From Diphasiastrum complanatum (taxonomy: Eukaryota; Streptophyta; Lycopodiopsida; Lycopodiales; Lycopodiaceae), in the NCBI GenBank assembly GCA_029204225.1, contig MU832111.1:22801-86800 (forward strand): 64,000 nt of DNA, read 5' to 3'. The position numbers and the translations under genes are program-made. The notes below the pieces were generated by a model. It saw only the letters and a list, made by a program, of their open reading frames with translations. It was not told the origin of the DNA and ran no database searches. Shown in pieces: positions 46,316 through 58,272 of the stretch (position 1 is its first letter; the number at the start of each line of letters is the position of its first letter).

Positions 46316-47720
46316 TGCATCAAACATAAGAAGAGTAACCCCTTATTATGCTCAAGCCAATGGACAGACTCAGAGTACCATTAAGCAACTTATAGCAATG
46401 ATCAAAAAGACTATATCTGGAACCGAAAGATTGGGATAAAAAAATTGTAGTTAACATTATGGGCATACCACACTTCCAACAAGACCAGTACAAATCACAC
46501 ACCATTCTTTTTGGTTTATGGTCAAGAGTGTGTCATGCCTATAGAGATAGAACTACCTACACTGAGATTTGCCATGAATCACAATTTAGGGACAAAACAC
46601 TCTATGCAACAATGGATTGATACATTGTAAGAGCTAGATGAGTAGAGATTAGAGAATCTTTAGTCCACCAAGGGACTTTCGAAAAACATATGAAATTGTC
46701 TCATGACCAAAAAAATTAAAAAAATTCTTCTTGAATCAATTAGTATTATTTTAAAATCCATTGTCGTGATTTAATACCCCAGAAACTTTCTTTCAAATGG
46801 AGTGGACCTTACATCATAAAGAAAATCTATGAGAACAACGTCATAAAGTTGGTTATAGAAACCATGGGAGAAAGGTCAGGTTTCACCTAACATGATTGAA
46901 AATGTAGTACATAGATTTAGTTTTTTATCATCTCAACGAAAAGAAATAATCAAATGATAGAATAGATGCTACAAGCATATGTTTCCTAGCAACAATCTCA
47001 TTGAGAGAAGTATTTGCCCCTTGATTAAGTTCGCCTATAATAGTAGTAAGCATTCGGCTACCAATTATAGCTCATTTATGCGTCTGTATGGTTATTAATC
47101 CAGATCGGCCATTTTAGTTGAAACTTGAATGATAAAGTTTCATAGAGTATCAAATTTCCTATACGATATGCAAAAATTGCTATAAATAGCATGTGAGAAT
47201 GTTGAATGAGCCTTGGATAGGGACAAACATTATGTTCATTTGAAAAGATCGCCTAGAGATTTTAAAGGAGATTGGGTATGTTTGTGAATCCCAAAGAATT
47301 CAAATGTAATGCGTACCGACAAGCATTACAAATTTTCTACTAGATACAAGGGACTGTATAAAATTGTAAAAAGAACAGGATCTTTGGCTTACCAATCAGA
47401 CCTTTCGAAAGGAACTCAAGTACAATTGGTATAAATTCACGTAAGTTGACTTAAGAAAAGTCTATGCGAAGGGAATCACCTTGGTTCTGGAGATCAATTG
47501 GACCTATCAAAGGAATCATCAGGTATTGTGACCTGACTTGAACCTGAAAGGAACTTGGATACCAAAACTAAACGATTGTGAAATCGTATAGTTACCGAGA
47601 ATCTAGTTAGATGGAAGGGGTATCCAGACGATGATGACTCTAGGAAACAGGAAGGTAGCATGAGAAGGAGTTTTCCTAAGCCTATCTCGTTCCCTAAAAA
47701 AATTATGATTATGAGGGATG
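46316..47720 (+). pseudogene. Gypsy integrase C-terminal half with chromodomain-like tail
   Basis: Opens with RRVTPYYAQANGQTQSTIKQ (46,328 down), the integrase block before the catalytic glutamate. HHSFWFMVKSVSCL-type frames follow (the PFxLVYGxE region). Then come FHRVSNFLYDMQKLL-like residues, KFSTRYKGLYKIVKRTGSLA, GTQVQLV, KSLCEGNHLGSGDQLDLSKE and NLVRWKGYPDDDDS. The last, VRWKGYPxDDDS, is the core of a chromodomain, which marks chromovirus-type gypsy elements that target heterochromatin. Stops and shifts abound. The fragment at 25,225-25,975 is the same family. Confidence 0.85.
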
Positions 47721-47744
47721 CCCTCGTGGAATTAAAGTCATAAT

Positions 47745-48480
47745 TAATGGTTATAGGCTTAAAACTCAAGATGGTGAATTAGTGTGGAACTAACAGTGAC
47801 TCATAGGAGAAGTGGATGAGGTGGCCCAAATAGGTCACAGTTCACTACTAGGGGTGAAGGAGCCTTAGAGGATGTAAGTATACCCATTTGGCTCTCACTA
47901 GTGTATGCTTGATTTTGGTGATTGTAGCTACATGTTGTTGGTGTGATATCTCTCTCCTATTGAGTTTGTATGGTCCATAGCTTGGGGACTAGATCCAATT
48001 GATCTAGGTTTGGTTGGGTTGGTTTGTAAACCATGTGATTTCACTTTGTTTCCTTAAATGTTTAGTTGCCTAGTCTTGGATCCTTGGAGGACTTGAAAGA
48101 GATAATGAGAGAGATTCTCAAGTGGAGTATGATAAGGAAGTAGTATAGAAACTATATAAGCAAGCTAGATATTTTTAGAATCATTGATGAGAATATTAAT
48201 CTCAACTACACATTACATCAAAGAGACTCTCTCAAAAATAGGAGACAATCATAATAAGAAAAATACTTAGTAATTCACTCTATCTTAGCTCATACTTCTG
48301 AAGACCTGAAAAATCTTCATTGAGGGTAAGGCTTGGCAGGTAAAGCATACTTTGGATCACTCAAGTTATTATAGATGTATAGAAATGCACCACCACTCTC
48401 GTAATGGCATACACTGGGTAAAGGCCGATGGTTCAATTCTTGTTGAAATGTTTTCTTTTTGGGCTAGATCCCCTATGAAG
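47745..48480 (+). repeat. Probable LTR of the chromodomain gypsy element (boundaries unclear)
   Basis: Directly downstream of the pol tail. It contains a TATA word (CTATATAAG near 48,154) and a block (GATCTAGGTTTGGTTGGGTTGG, 48,000-48,022) similar to 28,305-28,330 behind the other gypsy tail. No TG...CA ends or second copy could be fixed. Confidence 0.4.
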
Positions 48481-50225
48481 ATAATCCCTAACAATACTCT
48501 ATAAAGTCCTTCCCATTGTAGCATTTGTGACCATGACTACTAAGGAAAATCCTAGTGGCTTTGTCCTTTATCTCTCTCTTTTTATTTGTTAGTCTCTCCT
48601 AATAATTCCTCATATATCTGGAATAAGAATTATTCTAAATTATTGTGTTCACTTTTTGTTGTCATACACATGTTGTTTAGTTGTCATTTGGCATATACAA
48701 ACTTGAAATAGATTTATAGCAAAGCTTTTTTGCTTTAACATCGAACTATACATCAAAATTTGGCATAGCAATCCATCAAGATTTAACATGACATACTCAA
48801 AGATTAGATTGCCTCAATTACCAAGTGGCACTAAGTGATTTTCTGAACTTTTATGCATCGAACTCAAAAATTTCTACAAACAAGCAATTATTGTGACATT
48901 CATAGGAAGCACACAATGTTTTTGACATCAAAACTTGAGCAAGGTAGCTACTATAAGAAAGGTGAAAATAGACTGAAAAGTATTCAATTTATATATTGCA
49001 AGAAGTCAAAGCTTAGAAGGAAGTCGGTCCCTAAATAAAAAAGCCACCTAGCTGACAATCATTGAAACCCAGCATCTTCTAATCGCAACCTAAGATAAAA
49101 GGAACTAGATTTACTTGGTGGTTTGCAGCCTGGGTTTTAAAATTAAAAATGTGATGGAAGTAGCTGTTTCCTTATACAAGGTGGCATTGAGTGCTTCATA
49201 ATAGAACTTGAAACTTTTGTGAAGAGTAAAGACAACAGCAAGCAAGCAGGAAAAGAATTTTTCATAAGAAAATATATCTATATGAAACTTGAAGCATTGT
49301 AGGTCATGAAGGTTGAGAAGTAGTTGTCTGACTCTATGGTAAAAAATACAACTTCAACCAAGCCCAACTTTTTTCTGACATATCAGAAAAAACTGAGAAA
49401 CCTTTCGTCTGAGCAGTCATGAAGGTAGTCCAAGTTGAATGTCTCAGCAAGTGCATCAAACTCTGGACTAGAAATTAGCACCATCGACCAGTGCTAATCT
49501 CACAAACCAGTTTATCGTCAAGCTCTTGGATCTGTTGTTGAAGGAACTTGTTGCAAGCTAAAGCACTGAATTGCCTTATTTTCTTTTCAAATAGCTTCTC
49601 ACCGGTCATTTGCATATAAATTCTTCAGCCGATCGTGCATCACGTAAGAGCAGAAGTGAATCATGGGGCTTTCAACATAGGCTATCTTATGACTGCTCAG
49701 ACGCAAGGAAAGCCGTGTCTTGGAAATTAGGTACAAGAATTGGAGATAGTGATGCCTTACTTTATTATACATAGATCTGATTTTGATATGCTTCTGCAAG
49801 TTTATGACAAAAAAATTTGATTGGAAACTCTAGCATCAAAGTCATGAATATAATCGTGGCCGTTCATGTATCCACAAGCAAGAGGTTGCTGTTCTAATGA
49901 AAACTACGTTCATTGCTATCATATTCAGTTGTCACAGATGCAATCCGTAATGCGTTTGAAAAGAAAAGCAAGTGAGATAAAGATCAAGCTGATTGATCGC
50001 TGACATAATCTTCTTGGTTAGAACAGTCCTTAATCATCCCGCAGCATCCAGCAGTCAGCCTCTCCTTCATGTCCAATCTCCATTGTATATATATGTCAAT
50101 CATCCAGTTAACATCGTAAGAGACAGTAATTGAGATCATTTCATCTAGACAACTCTTATGAACATTCAACATTATAAGGATCCTGGCAAGAAATCTAAAA
50201 AACAAATAAAATATGATGCACTTGA

Positions 50226-50227
<2 letters not shown>
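48481..50227. other. No gene recognised
   Basis: Short frames only. Minus-strand frames at 49,599-49,799 and 49,984-50,160 look mildly coding but match no family I recognise. Confidence 0.4.

Positions 50228-50305
<78 letters not shown>
50228..50305 (+). repeat. (CT)39 microsatellite
   Basis: A pure CT run of about 78 bases, the longest simple repeat in the window, followed by CCATGTGCACGCACGCACGC. The long Ser-Leu and Arg-Glu frames across it are artefacts of the repeat. Confidence 0.97.
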
Positions 50306-50309
<4 letters not shown>

Positions 50310-51300
50310 TGCACGCACGCACGCATTCTGTCTACGTTTGTCTACCAAGCTATAAATCACAGCGAAAAGCTACTTGAAATCATCAAAACAGGATTGCAAA
50401 TTTCAAATACTGATTGACTCCGGGACGATCTCCTAAGGGACAATAGAAACCTTAGTAATACGTACAAAATTGACAAAGTCTAAAAGCAGATCCAAAAAAA
50501 TGTGAGAGAATAATCGTAAATAGCGGTTTACGTTTCTTCATCAACGTTGCCCTGGGTATGAGATCTCATAAAGAGATGACATGACCATATAAACAATATT
50601 GTGAAGGATTGAATAGCTGCGTCACTGTTTGCAGGCAAACTATCATGACTACTCTATCTTTGTGTTGTGAACTGTAACTATGCACTGCTAGCCAGAATAT
50701 CTGTCTTGTAAATCTACTCACATCTTGTCTTGAGACGATATAGATTTTATTGGTTGAACGATTGACTTGATTAAGACGAAACTGCAAACTCGATCTACTG
50801 GAACCTAAAACTGTAAGAATATCGAGAACCTAGGATATTTCTGAAAGAAGAGAATAAAAGATATTATGAAAACCAAAGTACTGCTAATCATCCATAAAAA
50901 ATACATCTTTCTTTTGAATACTTGCTTGTGCACTGTAATTGCTTTAGAAAACCTTCAAACAAACAGTTATTCTATAAATAGGAAAGAACAGAAATACCTT
51001 TGCCTAGTTGGGCTAGAATACCACGACAAGAATATTATGGCCTTAGGAATTTCTGCACAAACGATATCGGACATGAGAGAGTGCCGAGTAAGTTACAAAG
51101 CAATAATTGAGTATAAACTTATAAAGCCGCTAGCAACCTATAACTACAAAATAAATTTCGTCGATCATACACAAACTAATCGATCTCGCTTCTGCTTTTG
51201 TGCACATACTCCCTGACCATCTTCCACGCTCTTTCTCATTCCCCAGGACTGTCTCCAAGCTACCCGACTGCAATATGCTAACCAACTCACCTAACTAGTA
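50306..51300. other. No gene recognised
   Basis: An open frame of 116 codons at 50,866-51,216 shows no domain, signal peptide or family resemblance and is not called as a gene. Confidence 0.45.
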
Positions 51301-51548
51301 CTACTCCTACCCACTTGTCTCAGGTAACATTGAGCACTCTCTTCAAATATTTCAACTATCACTATCCAGGTATGGCATAGCTTATTCGAGTTATCTCCGA
51401 TTATATAAAAGGCTCTAAACCCTCTCTCTCTCGCTCTAAACCGTCTCTCTCTCTCTCTCTCTCTCCTACCCACTTCTCACGTAACACTGTCCAAGTATGT
51501 CACAGATTATTGAGGGTCATCTCCGATCATAGAGTTGGCTCTAAAACC

Positions 51549-51613
<65 letters not shown>

Positions 51614-51712
51614 GCTCTTCTCTCTCCTCCTACCGACTTCTCAGGTAATACTGTCCAAGTATGTCATAGATTATTGAGGCTCATCTCCGATCGTATCTTG
51701 ATCTCCCTCTCC

Positions 51713-51762
<50 letters not shown>

Positions 51763-51841
51763 TGCTCCTACTACCCACTTCTCAGGCAACACTGTCCATG
51801 TTTGTGATAGATTATTGAGGGTCATCTCTGATCATGTAGAT

Positions 51842-51884
<43 letters not shown>

Positions 51885-51885
51885 C
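51301..51885 (+). repeat. Higher-order tandem repeat: four ~80-130-bp units, each ending in a (CT)n run
   Basis: The unit runs CTACCCACTTCTCAGGTAA, CACTGTCCAAGTATGTCA, AGATTATTGAGGGTCATCTC, CGATCATA..TGGCTCTAAA, then a CT run. Copies begin at about 51,306, 51,467, 51,631 and 51,775. CT runs lie at 51,420-51,466 (interrupted), 51,549-51,611, 51,716-51,760 and 51,846-51,880. The first copy is the most diverged. The whole array is a minisatellite whose unit contains an expandable microsatellite. Confidence 0.9.
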
Positions 51886-54800
51886 CTCCTTTTGTTCTCA
51901 TGGAAACTTGTATGTGGTGCCAAGCACGCCCACCTCAGCATCACAAAAGGATATAAAATCGTACAGAAAGCCATGGGTTTTTTCCTGATGTAGGTAATAA
52001 ATAAAGGTACCGGTTGCACAGAAGGCCAGATGTCTCCTCTGATTTCCTTTTTCAGGGTCAAGCTTTCTTAGAAGCTCCTTTTGAATTGATTTATCTCACC
52101 AACTTATATTAAATTGACATTTTCCTGGTGATGTGGACCTGGCCTTTTTCTAGGTTTTTTGAGCTGAAAACGCAGGATCCAAACATTCTTTACATGGTTG
52201 AAAAGTGTGTAATGGGACATAGGATATAATGTAATGGTACCTCATGCGTTTGAATAGTTTTCTTTTCTCTTGTGTACTAAAATAGTTCTTATTTTTGCAA
52301 AAATAAGTAGTCCAAGTATCTCAATATGTACAAGCTACTATATGAAAAGTTAGGCTATACATCCTAAAGGAAGACTTTTATTTGGGCAGCAACAACTTTA
52401 TACATTTGAGTCTGTCTCTTCGTTGTAAACCATTGATAAGAACATATAAAAACTTTGTAAATTTCCCCTAGCAATGGAGTTGAATGAGAGTGGTTAAGGT
52501 GTCTATGAACACCCCCAGTAGACTCCTATATATGCCTTATAATGTGGTAATTTAGAATGTGTATACAATGGGAGTACAGGTAACTATTGCAAAAAAGTAT
52601 AAAATAGTAAGCCCTTCACAAATGTTACACAGTAAATTAGGTGAACTAGCTATTTGCATAAAACTTTGATACTTGCGTCATCCGCTTGTAGGAGCCCCGT
52701 GCTCCAAGTTTAGGCTTGGCCTATTGCTTGACGTACAATCTATATTTGTACAAAACCAATGACATTATCAAGTAGTTCATGATTATGACATTACAAGAAA
52801 GAAAAAAAAAACTTAGCAAAAATGTGTGTTTATTGCATTTCCTACAAAATCCTATTCCAATCACATGGCATTACTTGGAAATTATTAGAGATATGTGGAC
52901 ATTACTTACATATACACTAGAATAGTGTACTGATACAATAGATAGTTGCTTAATAGTTAAGACCACTTTATCCAACAATTAAAGGATGCATTTGAGTTTA
53001 TTTATCCATTTTATTATGAAGTACTTGATTTTCAAATCTCTTATGAAGTATTGTCGCATTAAATTTTATTGTATGATTTGTTAGCACTGACCCTCTTACG
53101 CTCCCACTATTGATATACAATACTTTTATAAATGTGTTTCATACCATAGAAAGAATGTTGCCTTACACAACTTCCTTCGACATTGGTTAGTAGGTGCACA
53201 GACACACACACTCATTTACTTCTTAGAAATGACAAGCAGTGGCTACAATGTGATCGAGGCTTAACCCACATTTAACTTTTTTTTTATGGATAATCATACA
53301 TGTCACTATGGAAGGACATACATTACTTGAAAAAAAGAGGAATTTGTGTAAATCATGATAGATGATGAGTTAAATTCCTTTGTAAGGAAATAATATATGA
53401 GAATATAATAGGTTACATGACAAAGCAAAGGAAAAAAAAAAAATTGAAAATTTGTTTCACATTGTATTTGTACGTTTTCCTTCAAGGCATATTCAAACAA
53501 CAAGAAATGCAAGGGAAGTGATAAAGACTACTCAACATCTATGAGACAAAGAATATTATCATTTGCTTTATAATCAAAAAGCAATTTTTTTATTGGACAA
53601 TGCAAGAAGAAAATGATTCATTAAACACAGAGAACACGCAAGTCATTGTATGAGTTAATAGTTTCTCTCAAGAGTCACATTGGATCCATTAAACTTGTCA
53701 TTGCTAGATTGTTACAATGAAAGAAAAAAGAAAAAGACAAGGCATCAATCAAGTACAAATTCAACTTTTTATTGCTCTTTTTACTAACTAGATAAGTTAA
53801 CAAAATCATACATATTCCAATTTACATCACTTGCCACACTCAATGCCTATATTACTTCTTTTGGCTAAGGTGTGTAACATGAATTTTCTAAGTACTTCAA
53901 AACACTGATGTATACTTTTATAGAAACTATACATGATTGATGCTTTCAAATACACTACAATGAAATTGAGATCTGATTTTTAATTTAAAGTGCTTTCATA
54001 TCACAAAAGTACAGAATGCATCATCATGAATGATTGAATGTTATTTATTTGCAACTTTTTAAATCAAGAATTTTTGTGGTCCTCATACTTTGTTGAAATC
54101 AAAATTGTAGGCTACCAATGGGAGATGTTGAATGTTGATGAAGTTTTGAGAGATTGATGGATATCTTCCATAAAATTTGAGCATTTGAATGGTACAATCT
54201 TCAAGGTTTCTTCTCAATGTTAGTTATTTTTATCACTACTATGTACAAGACTGTGTCATTCCCATCTCAAAATATCAAATGTCTTCTTTTTATTTTTAAC
54301 CCTAAAATTTATGCTGTTTTTTTCATTCTAACAAACGCTTTATTTTTTTTGTTATGGAATACTCTATGAAGGGGCTAGACGGTCATCATTATTTATTTTT
54401 TATTCTTATTATTTTTGCAATATTCAAAGATAAAGAGCAACCACTCTCCCTTAAATTTTGAAAATATTATAACTTTTAAGCTCAATGTTGTCTGTAATTT
54501 AGCAAATATGGCCAACCAAAAGTGACTGGTGAACTTCGATCGTGATCAGTCACAATGTCACTCGGTAATTTGCAATGGCACTCAGCCTTATTCAATTGGC
54601 ATTGGCCACACTTAACCGCAATACAAAATTGCACGAGTCAGTATAGTGGGAAAGAGAGGTGCCATAGCTGAAAGTTAGTTGTTATCCATGTACAAAACAA
54701 GTCTTATCACTAATCAGCATGTATGTTAATAAAATCATTAGTCCAGTCTTCCCTAGCAATGTCAAGCTTACAACAATATGCCGAACCCACACGTTTCTAT

Positions 54801-56160
54801 ATCAGGGCATAAGCCATCCTAATCAGTTTATAGGATATCGGTCTATGTTAGTTTAAGTATGAAAAGTTCGTATATTAGCTTTGTCATAGTAAGTAAGAGC
54901 TTAGCAATAGGTTTAGGCATGGACACATAGCAAGGTATTAGGGCAAATCCATGTCATGCTAACCCTTGTGACTTGTTGAAAAATTCCAACCCGCCGTCAG
55001 GTGCCAGTGTCATTTTCCCTAAGCAAATCCATGCTTTCCAAGGATAAACAAGACGAAAAAGCTATGTTGTAAATTGATTAAATAGTCTAAATTTATAAGG
55101 TAGCTATGCTTAATGTGGTCTCCTAATATTTTGTTAGGATACCAATATGGGTAATATGTTGTGCTAATCCGTTAAATTGGTTTGTATATCCTTACACAAA
55201 TCCATGTGTTGAAAGGTTAGAAAAACTCTAATTTTGGGACAGTATTATATGTTTACTAAAGTGGTTTAACTAACTGTAGTAAACTATGGTGTATGAGGGT
55301 TGAAGTTGGGTTTCTAAAAGAAGTACTATAGTTCTATACAAATTTTAGGTAGGTTTGTTTAAATATTTGTGCAATGTCCATAATGGTTTCATTTTTTTCT
55401 TGTGTCTAAAATAAGTAATATGCAAAGCAAATCATGTCTTCGATCCTTTACATACTTCAGCCTTAGTATGTGATTAGAACAAGATAAGACGAATGCATGT
55501 AACATACCTGAATAATTGTCGAAGGACCTTCTTGTGATGATGCCATTGACAAAATCTTTATCTGAGTGCAATTTGCTATCAAGCAACGTATGCCAAGACC
55601 AACCTCATAGAGTAACAAGCAAATCACCTTCTCACTGCAACAGAAGAACATTCATGTATTCAAAAAGCCACACCAATACATACATAGTGATTTCTCTTTA
55701 AGGTAGTCGTCGACGGGGGACCAAGTCCCGACGCGTGTGCAATTACCTGACATGACACAATTCTCCTAGCACTAAAACATGTGTACACAATCAAGATTAG
55801 AAAGTACTGCACCGACATGATGGAATAAGCTTTCAATTCTAACTCTCCCTAAAGCTTAAGTCTATACTCAAAAAAGAGTCGAACTAGTTGTCATCTCCTA
55901 AAGCTAAGAAATCATAATTCAAAGTATAGTATGTTATTATTGAGAACTGGCTTTGACATACATAGGAATTAGCATTGATTTCTTATGAAAGAAGCATTGT
56001 AAGGTTTCGTATTTATCATACTGGAATTTTCAGTAAAGAAGTCTACTGTTTTATTGTCGTAGGTCGTTGTATAGACAACATAGTTTATTACATTATATTA
56101 TGTCTAAGTAAGATCTTAATGCAAAGCATGAATAGTAGATAACTTACCTTGCTGAATTTT
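51886..56160. other. Long non-genic stretch, nothing recognised
   Basis: AT-rich sequence with only short frames on both strands. No splice-linked exon set, RNA gene, LTR end or tandem array was found. Confidence 0.5.
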
Positions 56161-56163
56161 ACA

Positions 56164-56300
56164 GTGAAGTAGTGGTAGTGGACTGTTGGGTCAGGTCAAT
56201 CACTGATTTTTTAAGTGAAGCAGTGGTAGTGGATCACTGGTGGTCAATCACTGATTTTTTAAGTGAAGTATTGGTAGTAAATCGTTGGTCAATAGCTAGC
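56164..56300 (+). repeat. Minisatellite, three ~49-bp units
   Basis: GTGAAGTAGTGGTAGTGGA..GGTCAATCACTGATTTTTTAA is repeated at 56,164 and 56,214, with a third, more diverged copy from 56,262 (GTGAAGTATTGGTAGTAAATC). Confidence 0.9.
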
Positions 56301-57289
56301 CAGAAAGCACTTATTTTTTCCTGTAATGATTCAATGTTATACCTATTGAAGGTACGTGTTTTGCAAGGAATTCATTAGAGATCTTCCAAGAGTGATTGTA
56401 ATAGATAGCAGGACGGTTTTTCTCTCTCAGCCATCAGTTCAAACCTCATCACTAATCTCTCTAGCTTTGACTTTGTTTCCTAGTTGGTTTGCAACTTCCA
56501 CAAGTTATCTTACAAGTTTCTTTTTTTTTTGGCTTCCCTACCAAAAAGGCAGGTTGTTACAGAATCCAACCAAGCGTACAAGCTTAAGTATGCTCTCTCT
56601 GTCTCCTATTCCTAGCTGTTTGCTGCCCTTCTATTCACTAGTTTTGTGCAAAATTGTGAATATGGAAGCTGCAATTTCAATATAGATTCACCAACAAGAT
56701 ATGCTTATGTTGTGCCTATGCGTGCTTATGCTTGTCATTAAGGCTTCAATATTATACTATTTTAAAACTAGTTTACAGTCCTTTACACGCTCACAACAAA
56801 AGATTGAATTCAAAATCTCAATTTCTTTACAAATAATACAACCATCAAATATGGTTTTTAAAAAAGTGAAAAATGAATCCATATGAACAAGAAGCTAAAA
56901 TCAGTTATTCAATTCAACATTATTCCACTACTCATAAGCTTTAGTTTCCTTGCTTGAAAGCACTCAAATTTTGCCTTTTGACAAGCAAAATTTTTAGCCT
57001 TTAACTAAGCGCTATAATCCCGTATAAGAGCTAATTATTTTTGCCTTGCATTCAAAAGTAGAAAAGCAAAGCTAGAATTCTAGGAAGAGACAAAAGGAAT
57101 CAGCTGATCAAGCTTTTACTCCTAAACTTCAAGAACCAGGACCCCAACTTTAAAAGATATGTTCTTTAATTCTTTGTCTTTTTTTGTGCTTTCAATTAGC
57201 AAATCCACCTACCTTTGGCTATGATACCACTTTCAAGTCCCCCTCCAAGGATCCAAGACCAAACAACTTAACAAAGGAAACAAATGGAA
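56301..57289. other. No gene recognised
   Basis: Short frames only; a 109-codon plus-strand frame at 56,356-56,685 is hydrophobic but has no recognisable family. Confidence 0.45.
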
Positions 57290-58115
57290 TCATATGGTGG
57301 ACACCATCAAGTCTTGCTTTCCTATTAGTAGAGAGACAAATAGGCATTGAAACCAATACCTTCAATCACACATTCACCACCATTGGTCATGTGAATTGCT
57401 TTCTTGGCTCCATCATAAGTGACCAAAGAAGTAAAGAATTCCTTGTGACTAGGTCATGTTGAACTAGTGTTACCATCTGTGCTAACACAGAAAAAAGAGA
57501 AATAAAACTCCGTGAATGTGTTTTGTAAGTCCACGTACGAGTGTCTGTTAATAAACTTCTGCCATGGCATGTGTTTGTAATCCCATGAGTAGAAGCTTAA
57601 AAAATAATAGCTTAAACTTAAATTAGAACTTAGACTTAGGAAACTGCATACTAGAATGTTTTCAATCCATTTTCAAAGATTTTGTTGATTCGTGTAGCTA
57701 GAGTATGTTTGTTTATCACAAAATATCCCTATCCCTAAGTAGTAATGGATATCTCTTGAATCTTTCATGTCAAACATAGAGGAAATATGAAGCTTAGTAT
57801 CAATCTAAGAAATCAAACTTTTTGCACACCAAGATGAAATCAACCATAAGAAACGCAATGATTACAAATTCTTCATGTATCACAACATGTAGATGTTTGA
57901 ATTTGCATGAGCTGTCTTCAAAATTTAAAACAATTTTCTATATAGTGGTGCCATGCTTGAGGCCATAGATGGTTTTGTGAAGTTCACACACTAGATCTTT
58001 TGCCATCAATAAAGTACACTTTGATTTGATCCATTTAGATGTCTGCATCCACGTCTCCATTCAAAAATGGTGTTCTACATTCATTGATGAACCTCCAAAG
58101 CTTCAACAGCAGCAG
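57290..58115 (-). pseudogene. Copia fragments: protease and RT pieces related to family B
   Basis: From 57,465 down the frame reads KEFFTSLVTYDGAKKAIHMT, NGGECVIEGIG, homologous to the protease segment at 3,773-4,102. At 58,115-57,955 (upstream on this strand) lies an RT piece (FLNGDVDADI then YFIDGKRSSV, LHKTIYGLK-like) with stops. RT upstream of protease is the wrong order for one element, so at least two fragments or a rearrangement are present. Confidence 0.65.
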
Positions 58116-58272
58116 TTGCAAGAAGTGTCCAAATCAATGTCAATTTTGCAGATGGGAGAAAAAAATTGTTGTGATCGATACCTTCAACTTGAGTGTCTTA
58201 TCCCAAAAAAATTCACTAGACATGCCAAAAAACCCCATTCCAAACACTACCCTCATTTCTCTCTATAATACT

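Noticed and set aside
48380-48450. GGTTCAATTC box as a possible tRNA or SINE head
   Set aside because: No matching A box at tRNA spacing and no cloverleaf could be folded by eye.
49599-49799. MHD-like residues (YVMHDRLKNL) suggesting an NLR immune receptor
   Set aside because: No P-loop, kinase-2, GLPL or leucine-rich repeats nearby; a three-residue match is not enough.
50158-50360. Long Ser-Leu and Arg-Glu-rich frames on both strands
   Set aside because: They are translations of the (CT)39 array; the same applies to frames at 28,538, 29,342, 43,255, 51,674 and 61,210.
50866-51216. 116-codon plus-strand frame
   Set aside because: No recognisable domain, AT-driven composition, no splice context; a chance frame is likely in this much non-coding DNA.
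51301-51885. Regularly spaced repeats that superficially resemble a CRISPR array
   Set aside because: The spacers are themselves CT microsatellites and similar to each other, units are of unequal length, no cas genes exist, and the context is a plant genome.
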